Below are positions 1 through 13,108 of a DNA stretch of 64,000 nucleotides, piece by piece. Position numbers and translations under genes: made by a program. This DNA comes from Medicago truncatula (lineage: Eukaryota > Streptophyta > Magnoliopsida > Fabales > Fabaceae), in contig NC_053044.1 in assembly GCF_003473485.1 (NCBI RefSeq), positions 28,958,091 to 29,022,090 of the forward strand, written 5' to 3'. Every line of letters begins with the position of its first letter. Positions within the stretch are counted from its first letter, which is position 1. Below the pieces are notes generated by a model. That model was not told the origin of the DNA. It did not search any database and saw nothing but the letters and a program-made list of their open reading frames with translations.

Positions 1-756
1 AGTTTAAAGAAATCACGAACCTATATATAATTAGAATGATGAAATATCAACGAGACAAAACAATATTTCTTAATATTAGATCAATTCAACAAGTTAAAAT
101 AACGTTTAACACATATTCGTGATCCACATAATTAGACTTGAAAGGGTCTTTAAACCAGACGTCGGTGATGCAGAAATTAACATGACAACCAACGTTTTAA
201 GCAATACAACTACCCACCACCTCATAGATGGCGGTGGCTGCAGAATACTGTATAAGACGGATGGCCAACCCTTGAAAGGTTTCAAAAAATCCATTGTTCC
301 TAGATCCGGAAGATTGGAAGAAGGGTAAATATTAGGAGTTGAAAGAGAGCCACTTGGGGCGGTGAAAGGCCACATGAGGTATTCAAGCTGATTGCTACCT
401 ACGGACGAGTGGAGGTGGTGCGACGGTGACGCAAGCACACCACCCACACAAGAATCTACATGTTTGTGGAGATCTTTTTGATGTTGGGGAGAATAAGAAG
501 GGTGGTTTTTGGTGTGATACGGCGGTGGGTAAGGATGGAGAGAAAGAAGAGAGAGAAGAGAGAAGTGATTAATGATCTTTCAAAACACACATACCATGAG
601 AAACATTTGAGTTAAGTATTTGACCAATAGGAATTTAATGATCTTGTTCACTAATTTCTTATATAACAAAATCACGTAGAGAACGATTTTTTTTGTTTGA
701 AATTGAAATATACATGGTTTGAGTTTTTTTAATTATGGAAAATAATAACACATAAG

Positions 757-840
757 GAGTTAGCTCAACAATAAAAACTTATTTTTATAGCCTTAAAGGC
801 TGAAGTTTAAATCCCATATACGAAAACTTTAAATGGATGT
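757..840 (+). repeat. tRNA-like SINE relic within each array unit
   Basis: GAGTTAGCTCAACAATA (from 757) resembles a pol III A box, and GGCTGAAGTTTAAATCCC (to 814) resembles a B box, at SINE-like spacing, followed by unstructured sequence. The segment recurs at the same place in all ten units, for example near 3643, 6523 and 9403. It was therefore present in the ancestral unit. No target duplication was identified, so its 3' limit is unknown. Confidence 0.4.
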
Positions 841-1351
841 TACAACCACCATTATAGACGCTTTCAAAAGAAACCCACCACTATAGACAATACTTACCCA
901 AATTAAATTTTTAAAAGAAAATAAAAAAATTAGTTTTATTAAAATTTATAGTTAGATTTGTAAAATTTCTATAAATTTCATCCTATTAAAAAAATATTAT
1001 ATTTTTAAAAATATATTTAATTGGAATTATATTTTTATCAAAGTAGTACATTTTCTATTTTATAGTACTTTAAAAACTATTAATCTTTACATGATGAGAA
1101 ACTAAAAAAAATACATCGCAAAGATTATAATATTAACTAACAATATCCTTTCAGATAACCGAACAATGAATTAGTAAGAGATATCACAATCCGTCTATCT
1201 TCGATGATTAAATGATATACTATAACTAACAAGATTAACATGACAAAACGTGGGAACAGAATAAAAAAAAAAAACTACTTTAAAAAGAATTTCGAGTACA
1301 TTATTTTCTTACAATTTTTTATAGTTAGAATTGATTGTCTTTATTATAAGT

Positions 1352-1375
1352 TTGACCAAGAAAATTGAAGGTCAA
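1352..1375 (+). promoter_or_regulatory. Palindromic W-box pair upstream of each LTP gene
   Basis: TTGACC at 1352–1357 and its reverse complement GGTCAA at 1370–1375 are separated by 12 bases, about 210–230 bp before the LTP start codon. TTGAC(C/T) is the core bound by WRKY transcription factors in defence and symbiosis genes. Both halves are present in all ten units, including the diverged unit 10 (GTTTGACC…GGTCAAAAC). Binding is inferred from the motif only. Confidence 0.5.
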
Positions 1376-1499
1376 AACATATCCCTTTTATATAAGAATA
1401 ATAAGGAATAAAATATGAAATCAATAACAAGACTTTTTTAACATTAGAAATAAACAAAAAATTTAAAGAGTTACTAAAAAACTCGTAACAGGTTTTACA

Positions 1500-1505
1500 T
1501 ATAAA
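1500..1505 (+). promoter_or_regulatory. TATA box of the LTP gene (unit 1; same in all units)
   Basis: TATAAA lies 82 bp before the ATG, in CATATAAATTAAGGCATAC, and is kept in every unit. Transcription would start near 1530, leaving a leader of about 50 bases with no ATG before the chosen start. This supports the start codon at 1582 and the equivalent positions in the other units. Confidence 0.65.
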
Positions 1506-1581
1506 TTAAGGCATACTTGCAGAGACCAATCATTCTAATCATCCACAATAACATCATACACATACAAATATTTAAATTAAA

Positions 1582-2131
1582 ATGTTGAGGAAGAAAATTA
1601 TTTCTCTTTCTATGCTTGTGATGGTTTTAGGCATGCTAGTAGCAACATTAGATGCACGCCAAATTGATGACGTGAGCTGTCCTTCGGCTCTTTTTTCCTT
1701 GTTGCCATGTCTGCCTTTTTTGCAGGGAGTTGGCCCTGCTACACCAACTAGTTATTGTTGTGCAGGAATAACTGATTTAAATCAAAAGGCTAACACCACT
1801 CAGATTCGGAGGGATGTGTGCAATTGTCTCAAACCGGCTGCATCAAGATTCGGAGTTAACCCAGATAGATCAAAACAACTACCAACTCTTTGCAACATTA
1901 CTCTCAATGTTCCTTTTGATCCAAGCGTCGATTGCAACACGTAAGTTTTTCTTTCAAACTCGCACATATGCATACCTTGTTTTTTAAATGGAACGAGGTA
2001 AAACGGTGAATTCCTTTTAATCTAACCTTACATCTCTTCTTGAAAATCACAAAACCTGATTATTATTTAATTTCTAAAACATTTTTATTTTGGTCTAATT
2101 TTTTTATTCATTTTTGTGCAGGGTTCAATGA
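1582..2131 (+). CDS. Type I nsLTP, array copy 1
   Basis: Small secreted protein with the plant nsLTP fold, whose family carries fatty acids and other lipids in a hydrophobic tunnel in the cell wall. Exons are 1582–1940 and 2122–2131; the donor is GTAAGT and the acceptor GTGCAG. Splicing yields 122 residues ending Asp-Cys-Asn-Thr-Val-Gln. Residues 1–25 are a signal peptide (basic N-end, hydrophobic core, Leu-Asp-Ala before Arg). Eight cysteines at 33, 43, 59, 60, 80, 82, 104 and 118 give C-X9-C-X15-CC-X19-CXC-X21-C-X13-C, the type I spacing. Asn-Pro-Asp-Arg (93–96) and Pro-Phe-Asp-Pro-Ser (111–115) sit where the family's two pentapeptides lie. Sequons are at N71 and N105. This copy has Leu12 where most have Val. 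It resembles nodule-associated LTPs of legumes such as MtN5 in general form, but I cannot confirm that identity. Confidence 0.92.
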
Positions 2132-4466
2132 TTTGACAAAATGGGACTTGAAGACCATAAAGAAACATTGAAGATTTACGAAGATAACAATAATTGTTTC
2201 CATAAGAAAATTGAAAAATTGTACCAACCATTTAATGTTGGTTAACTTTTCTAAGTTTCATTATTAATTGGAAAAAAAAATTATTACAACTTGTTTCATT
2301 GTTTTTAAGTTTAATACGATGTTCTAGAGATTAAATCGTAAAGAAAAAAACTACGAACATATAATTACATATATTTCATAAACTTGAATGATAAAAATTC
2401 AAATAAAAAATATTAAAATAATATTTACACTACCTATATCAAGAGTTTTTACATTGTCAATGAATCCAATTTGTTACATCATTAAATTTTTTTGCCTTTA
2501 ATCATACTTACTACTAAAGTCACATATATGATTTCTATCTGATTGGTTGACAATCTTAAACTTTATACACGGATAGTGTATCAAATTAAGGTCTAATGAT
2601 TAAAAGTTCTTTTTCTTTTGACAAGTGATTAAAAGTTCTTGTTTAGTAGATTTTACATAAATAACCTTAACGAAAATTGTTATTTTTCTAACTCTTTATC
2701 ATGTCATTTTATTTTAATATTTTATATGAGACTTAAAATATAGGTCAAGTTGTCTTGCCAAACAACAGGGACATAAATATTTAAATCATCCATATGTTAT
2801 ATATATGATCATTAAGATAACATAACATTGATATATGTTCAGATTATAAATTGAAATTTCAAACCATTACTAGAGGTATCTCCTAGTTTAAAGAAATCAC
2901 GAACCTATATATAATTAGAATGATGAAATATCAACGAGACAAAACAATATTTCTTAATATTAGATCAATTCAACAAGTTAAAATAACGTTTAACACATAT
3001 TCGTGATCCACATAATTAGACTTGAAAGGGTCTTTAAACCAGACGTCGGTGATGCAGAAATTAACATGACAACCAACGTTTTAAGCAATACAACTACCCA
3101 CCACCTCATAGATGGCGGTGGCTGCAGAATACTGTATAAGACGGAGGACCAACCCTTGAAAGGTTTCAAAAAATCCATTGTTCCTAGATCCGGAAGATTG
3201 GAAGAAGGGTAAATATTAAGAGTTGAAAGAGAGCCACTTGGGGGGGTGAAAGGCCACATGAGGTATTCAAGCTGATTGCGACCTACGGACGAGTGGAGGT
3301 GGTGCGACGGTGACGCAAGCACACCACCCACACAAGAATCTATATGTTTGTGGAGATCTTTTGGATGTTGGGGAGAAGAAGAAGGGTGGTTTTTGGTGTG
3401 ATACGGCGGTAGGTAAGGATGGAGAGAAAGAAGAGAGAGAAGAGAGAAGTGATTAATGATCTTTCAAAACACGCATACCATGAGAAATATTTGAGTTAAG
3501 TATTTGACCAATAGGAATTTAATGATCTTGTTCACTAATTTCTTATATAACAAAATCACGTTGAGAACGATTTTTTTTGTTTGAAATTGAAATATACATG
3601 GTTTGAGTTTTTTTAATTATGGAAAATAATAACACATAACGAGATAGCTCAACAATAAGAACTTATTTTTATAGCCTTAAAGGCTGAAGTTTAAACCCCA
3701 TATACGAAAACTTTAAATGGATGTTACAACCACCATTATAGACCCTTTCAAAAGAAACCCACCACTATAGACAATACTTACCCAAATTAAATTTTTAAAA
3801 GAAAATAAAAACATTAGTTTTATTAAAATTTATAGATAGAATTGTAAAATTTCTATAAATTTCATCCTATTAAAAAAATATTATATTTTTAAAATTATAT
3901 TTAATTGGAATTATATTTTTATCAAAGTAGTACATTTCCTATTTTATAGTACTTTAAAAACTATTAATCTTTACATGATGAGAAACTAAAAAAAATACAT
4001 CGCAAAGATTATAATATTAACTAATAATATCCTTTCAGATAACCGAACAATGAATTAGTAAGAGATATCACAATCCGTCTATCTTCGATGATTAAATGAT
4101 ATACTATAACTAACAAGATTAACATGACAAAACGTGGGAACAGAATAAAAAAAAAAAAACTACTTTAAAAAGAATTTCGAGTACATTATTTTCTTACAAT
4201 TTTTTATAGTTAGAATTGATTGTCTTTATTATAAGTTTGACCAAGAAAATTGAAGGTCAAAACATTTCCCTTTTATATAAGAATAATAAGGAATAAAATA
4301 TGAAATCAATAACAAGACTTTCTTAACATTAAAAATAAACAAAAAATTTAAAGAGTTACTAAAAAAATCGTAACAGGTTTTGCATATAAATTAAGGCATA
4401 CTTGCAGAGACCAGTCATTCTAAACATCCACAAAAACATCATACACATACAAATATTTAAATTAAA

Positions 4467-5016
4467 ATGTTGAGGAAGAAAATTATATCTCTTTCTATGG
4501 TTGTGATGGTTTTAGGCATGCTAGTAGCAACATTAGATGCACGCCAAATTGATGACGTGAGCTGCCCTTCGGCTCTTTTTTCCTTGTTGCCATGTCTGCC
4601 TTTTTTGCAGGGAGTTGGCCCTGCTACACCAACTAGTTATTGTTGTGCAGGAATAACTGATTTAAATCAAAAGGCTAACACCACTCAGATTCTGAGGGAT
4701 GTGTGCAATTGTCTCAAACCGGCTGCATCAAGATTCGGAGTTAACCCAGATAGATCAAAACAACTACCAACTCTTTGCAACATTACTCTCAATGTTCCTT
4801 TTGATCCAAGCGTCGATTGCAACACGTAAGTTTTTCTTTCAAACTTGCACATATGCATACCTTGTTTTTTAAGTGGAACGAGGTAAAACGGTGAATTCCT
4901 TATAATCTAACCTTACATCTCTTCTTGAAACGCACAAAACCTGATTATTATTTCATTTTTAGAACATTTTTATTTTGGTCTAATTTTTTTATTCATTTTT
5001 GTGCAGGGTTCAATGA
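4467..5016 (+). CDS. Type I nsLTP, array copy 2
   Basis: Exons are 4467–4825 and 5007–5016, with intact GTAAGT donor and GTGCAG acceptor; the product is 122 residues with all eight cysteines. It differs from the array consensus by Leu for Arg at residue 76, four residues before Cys80, so this mature protein is slightly less basic. Intron variants (TTGCACATATG, GAAACGCAC) are shared only with copy 4, which marks these two as sister copies. The promoter with TATA and the W-box pair is preserved, so the gene looks functional. Confidence 0.92.
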
Positions 5017-5869
5017 TTTGACAAAATGGGACTTGAAGACCATAAAGAAACATTGAAGATTTACCAAGATAACAATAATTGTATCCATAAGAAAATTGAA
5101 AAATTGTACCAACCATTTAATGTTGGTTAACTTTTCTAAGTTTTATTATTAATTGAAAAAAATTATTACAACTTGTTACATTGTTTTTAAGTTTAATATG
5201 ATATTTTAGAGATTAAATCGTAAAGAAAAAAACTACGAACATATAATTACATATATTTCATAAACTTGAATGAGTAAAATTCAAATAAAAATATTAAAAT
5301 AATATTTACACTACCTATATCAAGAGTTTTTACATTGTCAATGAATCCTATTTGTTACATCATTAAAAATATTTGCCTTTAATCATACTTACTACTAAAG
5401 TCACATATATGATTTCTATCTGATTGGTTGACAATCTTAAACTTTATACACGGATAGTGTATCAAATTAAGCTCTAATGATTAAAAGTTCTTTTTTTTTT
5501 TTGACAAGTGATTAAAAGTTCTTGTTTAGTAGATTTTACATAAATAACCTTAACGAAAATTATTATTTTTCTAACTCTTTATCATGTTATTTTATTTTAA
5601 CATTTTATGAGACTTAAAATATAGGTCAAGTTGTCTTGCCAAACAACAGGGACATAAATATTTAAATCATCCATATGTTATAGATATGATCATTAAGATA
5701 ACATAACATTGATATATGTTAGATTATAAATTGAAATTTCAAACCATTACCAAAGGTATCTCCTAGTTTAAAGAAATCACGAACCTATATATAATTAGAA
5801 TGATGAAATATCAACGAGACAAGACAATATTTCTTAATATTAGATCAATTCAACAAATTAAAATAACGT

Positions 5870-6340
5870 TTAACACATATTCGTGATCGACATAATTAGA
5901 CATGAAAGGGTCTTTAAACCAGACATCAGTGATGCAAAAATTAACATGACAACCAACGTTTTAAGCAATACAACTACCCACCACCTCATAGATGGTGGTG
6001 GCTGCAGAATACTGTATAAGACGGAGGACCAACCCTTGAAAGGTTTCAAAAAATCCATTGTTCCTAGATCCGGAAGATTGGAAGAAGGGTAAATATTAGG
6101 AGTTGAAAGAGAGCCACTTGGGGCGGTGAAAGGCCACATGAGGTATTCAAGCTGATTGCGACCTACGGACGAGTGGAGGTGGTGCGACGTTGACGCAAGC
6201 ACACCACCCACACAAGAATCTATATGTTTGTGGAGATCTTTTGGATGTTGGGGAGAATAAGAAGGGTGGTTTTTGGTGTGATACGGCGGTGGGTAAGGAT
6301 GGAGAGAAAGAAGAGAGAGAAGAGAGAAGTGATTAATCAT
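5870..6340 (-). other. GC-richer island with conserved minus-strand ORF of unknown function (unit 3 example)
   Basis: Every unit has, about 1.0–1.5 kb before the LTP gene and on the other strand, a less AT-rich stretch with an ORF of 113 codons, extended to 156 in units 3, 5 and 6. Coordinates: 106–447, 2990–3331, 5870–6340, 8752–9093, 11635–12105, 14513–14983, 28661–29002, 31543–31884, 34426–34767 and 42562–42903. On the minus strand a CT-rich leader (CTTCTCTCTTCTCTCTC) precedes it, and a hydrophobic run (Trp-Trp-Val-Val-Val-Leu-Leu) lies near the C-end. I recognise no domain. The upstream Met exists only where GATCATTAATC changed to GATGATTAATC, and most unit-to-unit changes alter amino acids, so coding is doubtful. 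It may be an old exon fragment carried along by the array. Confidence 0.35.
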
Positions 6341-7343
6341 CTTTCAAAACACGCATACCATGAGAAACATTTGAGTTAAGTATTTGACCAATAGGAATTT
6401 AATGATCTTGTTCACTAATTTCTAATATAACAACATCACGTACATAACGATTTTTTTTGTTTGAAGCTGAAATATACATGGTTTGAGTTTTTTTAATTAT
6501 GGAAAATAATAACACATGAGGAGTTAGCTCAACAATAAGAACTTATTTTTATAGCCTTAAAGGCCGAAGTTTAAACCGCATATACGAAAACTTTAAATGG
6601 ATGTTACAACCGCCATTATAGACCCTTTCAAAAGAAACCCACCACTATAGACAATACTTACCCAAATTAAATTTTTAAAAGAAAATAAAAAAATTAGTTT
6701 TATTAAAATTTATAGATAGATTTGTAAAATTTCTATAAATTTCATCCTATTAAAAAAATATTTTATTTTTAAAAATATATTTAATTGGAATTATATTTTT
6801 ATAAAAGTAGTACATTTTCAATTTTATAGTACTTTAAAAACTATTAATCTTTACATGATGAGAAACTAAAAAAAATACATCGCAAAGATTATAATATTAA
6901 CTAACAATATCCTTTCAGATAACCGAACAATGAATTAGTAAGAGATATCACAATCCGTCTATCTTCGATGATTAAATGATATACTATAACTAACAAGATT
7001 AACAAGACAAAACGTGGGAACAGAATAAAAAAAAAACTACTTTAAAAAAAATTTCGAGTACATTATTTTCTTACAATTTTTTATAGTTAGAATTGATTGT
7101 CTTTATTATAAGTTTGACCAAGAAAATTGAAGGTCAAAACATTTCCCTTTTATATAAGAATAATAAGGAATAAAATATGAAATCAATAACAAGACTTTCT
7201 TAACATTAAAAATAAACAAAAAATTTAAAGAGTTACTAAAAAAATCGTAACAGGTTTTGCATATAAATTAAGGCATACTTGCAGAGACCAGTCATTCTAA
7301 ACATCCACAAAAACATCATACACATACAAATATTTAAATTAAA

Positions 7344-7893
7344 ATGTTGAGGAAGAAAATTATATCTCTTTCTATGGTTGTGATGGTTTTAGGCATGCTA
7401 GTAGCAACATTAGATGCACGCCAAATTGATGACGTGAGCTGCCCTTCGGCTCTTTTTTCCTTGTTGCCATGTCTGCCTTTTTTGCAGGGAGTTGGCCCTG
7501 CTACACCAACTAGTTATTGTTGTGCAGGAATAACTGATTTAAATCAAAAGGCTAACACCACTCAGATTCGGAGGGATGTGTGCAATTGTCTCAAACCGGC
7601 TGCATCAAGATTCGGAGTTAACCCAGATAGATCAAAACAACTACCAACTCTTTGCAACATTACTCTCAATGTTCCTTTTGATCCAAGCGTCGATTGCAAC
7701 ACGTAAGTTTTTCTTTCAAACTCGCACATATGCATACCTTGTTTTTTAAATGGAACGAGGTAAAACGGTGAATTCCTTATAATCTAACCTTACATCTCTT
7801 CTTGAAAATCACAAAACCTGATTATTATTTAATTTCTAGAACATTTTTATTTTGGTCTAATTTTTTTATTCTTTTTTGTGCAGGGTTCAATGA
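7344..7893 (+). CDS. Type I nsLTP, array copy 3
   Basis: Exons are 7344–7702 and 7884–7893. The predicted 122-residue protein matches the array consensus throughout. Its mature part equals that of copies 1, 7 and 8, so several loci supply the same secreted protein. The 3' untranslated variant TTTGACAGAATGG is shared with copy 5, its sister in the duplicated dimer. Eight cysteines, signal peptide and both splice sites are intact. Confidence 0.92.
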
Positions 7894-10231
7894 TTTGACA
7901 GAATGGGACTTGAAGAGCATAAAGAAACATTGAAGATTTACCAAGATAACAATAATTGTATCCATAAGAAAATTGAAAAATTGTACCAACCATTTAATGT
8001 TGGTTAACTTTTCTAAGTTTTATTATTAATTGGAAAAAAAAATTATTACAACTTGTTTCATTGTTTTTAAGTTTAATATGATGTTTTAGAGATTAAATCG
8101 TAAAGAAAAAAACTACGAACATATAATTACATATATTTCATAAACTTGAATGATAAAAATTCAAATAAAAAATATTAAAATAATATTTACACTACCTATA
8201 TCAAGAGTTTTTACATTATCAATGAATCCAATTTGTTACATCATTAAAAATATTTGCCTTTAATCATACTTACTACTAAAGTCACATATATGATTTCTAT
8301 CTGATTGGTTGACAATCTTAAACTTTATACACGGATAGTGTATCAAATTAAGGTCTAATGATTAAAAGTTCTTTTTCTTTTGACAAGTGATTAAAAGTTC
8401 TTGTTTAGTAGATTTTACATAAATAACCTTAACGAAAATTGTTATTTTTCTAACTCTTTATCATGTCATTTTATTTTAATATTTTATATGAGACTTAAAA
8501 TATAGGTCAAGTTGTCTTGCCAAACAACAGGGACATAAATATTTAAATCATCCATATGTTATATATATGATCATTAAGATAACATAACATTGATATATGT
8601 TCAGATTATAAATTGAAATTTCAAACCATTACTAGAGGTATCTCCTAGTTTAAAGAAATCACGAACCTATATATAATTAGAATGATGAAATATCAACGAG
8701 ACAAGACAATATTTCTTAATATTAGATCAATTCAACAAGTTAAAATAACGTTTAACACATATTCGTGATCGACATAATTAGACTTGAAAGGGTCTTTAAA
8801 CCAGACGTCGGTGATGCAGAAATTAACATGACAACCAACGTTTTAAGCAATACAACTACCCACCACCTCATCGATGGCGGTGGCTGCAGAATACTGTATA
8901 AGACGGAGGACCAACCCTTGAAAGGTTTCAAAAAATCCATTGTTCCTAGATCCGGAAGATTGGAAGAAGGGTAAATATTAGGAGTTGAAAGAGAGCCACT
9001 TGGGGCGGTGAAAGGCCACATGAGGTATTCAAGCTGATTGCCACCTACGGACGAGTGGAGGTGGTGCGACGGTGACGCAAGCACACCACCCACACAAGAA
9101 TCTACATGTTTGTGGAGATCTTTTGGATGTTGGGGAGAATAAGAAGGGTGGTTTTTGGTGTGATACGGCGGTGGGTAAGGATGGAGAGAAAGAAGAGAGA
9201 GAAGAAAGAAGTGATTAATGATCTTTCAAAACACGCATACCATGAGAAACATTTGAGTTAAGTATTTGACCAATAGGAATTTAATGATCTTGTTCACTAA
9301 TTTCTTATATAACAACATCACGTAGAGAACGATTTTTTTTTTTGTTTGAAATTGAAATATACCTGGTTTGAGTTTTTTTAATTATCGAAAATAATAACAC
9401 ATGAGGAGTTAGCTCAACAATAAGAACTTATTTTTATAGCCTTAAAGGCCGAAGTTTAAACCCCATTTACGAAAACTTTAAATGGATGTTACAACCACCA
9501 TTATAGACCCTTTCAAAAGAAACCCACCACTATATTCAATACTTACCCAAATTTAATTTTTAAAAGAAAATAAAAAAATTAGTTTTATTAAAATTTATAG
9601 ATAGAATTGTAAAATTTCTATAAATTTCATCCCATTAAAAAAATATTATATTTTTAAAAATATATTTAATTGGAATTATATTTTTATCAAAGTAGTACAT
9701 TTTCTATTTTATAGTACTTTAAAAACTATTAATCTTTACATGATGAGAAACTAAAAAAAATACATCGCAAAGATTATAACATTAACTAACAATATCCTTT
9801 CAGATAACCGAACAATGAATTAGTAAGAGATATCACAATCCGTCTATCTTCGATGATTAAATGATATACTATAACTAACAAGATTAACATGACAAAACGT
9901 GGGAACAGAATAAAAAAAAAAAAACTACTTTAAAAAGAATTTCGAGTACATTATTTTCTTACAATTTTTTATAGTTAGAATTGATTGTCTTTATTATAAG
10001 TTTGACCAAGAAAATTGAAGGTCAAAACATTTCCCTTTTATATAAGAATAATAAGGAATAAAATATGAAATCAATAACAAGACTTTTTTAACATTAAAAA
10101 TAAACAAAAAATTTAAAGAGTTACTAAAAAAATCGTAACAGGTTTTGCATATAAATTAAGGCATACTTGCAGAGACCAGTCATTCTAAACATCCACAAAA
10201 ACATCATACACATACAAATATTTAAATTAAA

Positions 10232-10778
10232 ATGTTGAGGAAGAAAATTATATCTCTTTCTATGGTTGTGATGGTTTTAGGCATGCTAGTAGCAACATTA
10301 GATGCACGCCAAATTGATGACGTGAGCTGCCCTTCGGCTCTTTTTTCCTTGTTGCCATGTCTGCCTTTTTTGCAGGGAGTTGGCCCTGCTACACCAACTA
10401 GTTATTGTTGTGCAGGAATAACTGATTTAAATCAAAAGGCTAACACCACTCAGATTCGGAGGGATGTGTGCAATTGTCTCAAACCGGCTGCATCAAGATT
10501 CGGAGTTAACCCAGATAGATCAAAACAACTACCAACTCTTTGCAACATTACTCTCAATGTTCCTTTTGATCCAAGCGTCGATTGCAACACGTAAGTTTTT
10601 CTTTCAAACTTGCACATATGCATACCTTGTTTTTTAAGTGGAACGAGGTAAAACGGTGAATTCCTTATAATCTAACCTTACATCTCTTCTTGAAACGCAC
10701 AAAACCTGATTATTATTTCATTTTTAGAACATTTTTATTTTGGTCTAATTTTTTTATTCATTTTTGTGCAGGGTTTAA
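10232..10778 (+). CDS. Type I nsLTP, array copy 4, one residue shorter at the C-end
   Basis: Exons are 10232–10590 and 10772–10778. Exon 2 reads GGTTTAATGA where the other copies read GGTTCAATGA, so the Gln codon has become TAA and the spliced protein ends Asp-Cys-Asn-Thr-Val (121 residues). The loss lies beyond the last cysteine and should not disturb the fold. Everything else, including signal peptide, eight cysteines and splice signals, matches the consensus. Intron variants tie it to copy 2. Confidence 0.9.
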
Positions 10779-13108
10779 TGATTTGACAAAATGGGACTTG
10801 AAGACCATAAAGAAACATTGAAGATTTACCAAGATAACAATAATTGTATCCATAAGAAAATTGAAAAATTGTACCAACCATTTAATGTTGGTTAACTTTT
10901 CTAAGTTTTATTATTAATTGAAAAAAATTATTACAACTTGTTACATTGTTTTTAAGTTTAATATGATATTTTAGAGATTAAATCGTAAAGAAAAAAACTA
11001 CGAACATATAATTACATATATTTCATAAACTTGAATGAGTAAAATTCAAATAAAAATATTAAAATAATATTTACACTACCTATATCAAGAGTTTTTACTT
11101 TGTCAATGAATCCTATTTGTTACATCATTAAAAATATTTGCCTTTAATCATACTTACTACTAAAGTCACATATATGATTTCTATCTGATTGGTTGACAAT
11201 CTTAAACTTTATACACGGATAGTGTATCAAATTAAGCTCTAATGATTAAAAGTTCTTTTTTTTTTTTGACAAGTGATTAAAAGTTCTTGTTTAGTAGATT
11301 TTACATAAATAACCTTAACGAAAATTATTATTTTTCTAACTCTTTATCATGTTATTTTATTTTAACATTTTATGAGACTTAAAATATAGGTCAAGTTGTC
11401 TTGCCAAACAACAGGGACATAAATATTTAAATCATCCATATGTTATAGATATGATCATTAAGATAACATAACATTGATATATGTTAGATTATAAATTGAA
11501 ATTTCAAACCATTACCAAAGGTATCTCCTAGTTTAAAGAAATCACGAACCTATATATAATTAGAATGATGAAATATCAACGAGACAAGACAATATTTCTT
11601 AATATTAGATCAATTCAACAAATTAAAATAACGTTTAACACATATTCGTGATCGACATAATTAGACATGAAAGGGTCTTTAAACCAGACATCAGTGATGC
11701 AAAAATTAACATGACAACCAACGTTTTAAGCAATACAACTACCCACCACCTCATAGATGGTGGTGGCTGCAGAATACTGTATAAGACGGAGGACCAACCC
11801 TTGAAAGGTTTCAAAAAATCCATTGTTCCTAGATCCGGAAGATTGGAAGAAGGGTAAATATTAGGAGTTGAAAGAGAGCCACTTGGGGCGGTGAAAGGCC
11901 ACATGAGGTATTCAAGCTGATTGCGACCTACGGACGAGTGGAGGTGGTGCGACGTTGACGCAAGCACACCACCCACACAAGAATCTATATGTTTGTGGAG
12001 ATCTTTTGGATGTTGGGGAGAATAAGAAGGGTGGTTTTTGGTGTGATACGGCGGTGGGTAAGGATGGAGAGAAAGAAGAGAGAGAAGAGAGAAGTGATTA
12101 ATCATCTTTCAAAACACGCATACCATGAGAAACATTTGAGTTAAGTATTTGACCAATAGGAATTTAATGATCTTGTTCACTAATTTCTAATATAACAACA
12201 TCACGTACATAACGATTTTTTTTGTTTGAAGCTGAAATATACATGGTTTGAGTTTTTTTAATTATGGAAAATAATAACACATGAGGAGTTAGCTCAACAA
12301 TAAGAACTTATTTTTATAGCCTTAAAGGCCGAAGTTTAAACCCCATATACGAAAACTTTAAATGGATGTTACAACCGCCATTATAGACCCTTTCAAAAGA
12401 AACCCACCACTATAGACAATACTTACCCAAATTAAATTTTTAAAAGAAAATAAAAAAATTAGTTTTATTAAAATTTATAGATAGATTTGTAAAATTTCTA
12501 TAAATTTCATCCTATTAAAAAAATATTTTATTTTTAAAAATATATTTAATTGGAATTATATTTTTATAAAAGTAGTACATTTTCTATTTTATAGTACTTT
12601 AAAAACTATTAATCTTTACATGAAGAGAAACTATAAAAAATACATCGCAAAGATTATAATATTAACTAACAATATCCTTTCAGATAACCGAACAATGAAT
12701 TAGTAAGAGATATCACAATCCGTCTATCTTCGATGATTAAATGATATACTATAACTAACAAGATTAACAAGACAAAACGTGGGAACAGAATAAAAAAAAA
12801 ACTACTTTAAAAAAAATTTCGAGTACATTATTTTCTTACAATTTTTTATAGTTAGAATTGATTGTCTTTATTATAAGTTTGACCAAGAAAATTGAAGGTC
12901 AAAACATTTCCCTTTTATATAAGAATAATAAGGAATAAAATATGAAATCAATAACAAGACTTTTTTAACATTAAAAATAAACAAAAAATTTAAAGAGTTA
13001 CTAAAAAAATCGTAACAGGTTTTGCATATAAATTAAGGCATACTTGCAGAGACCAGTCATTCTAAACATCCACAAAAACATCATACACATACAAATATTT
13101 AAATTAAA

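Noticed and set aside
119-328. 69-codon plus-strand ORF repeated in every array unit
   Set aside because: It overlaps the longer minus-strand frame, has no domain, signal or good start context, and its unit-to-unit changes are mostly amino-acid changing. It looks like a shadow frame.
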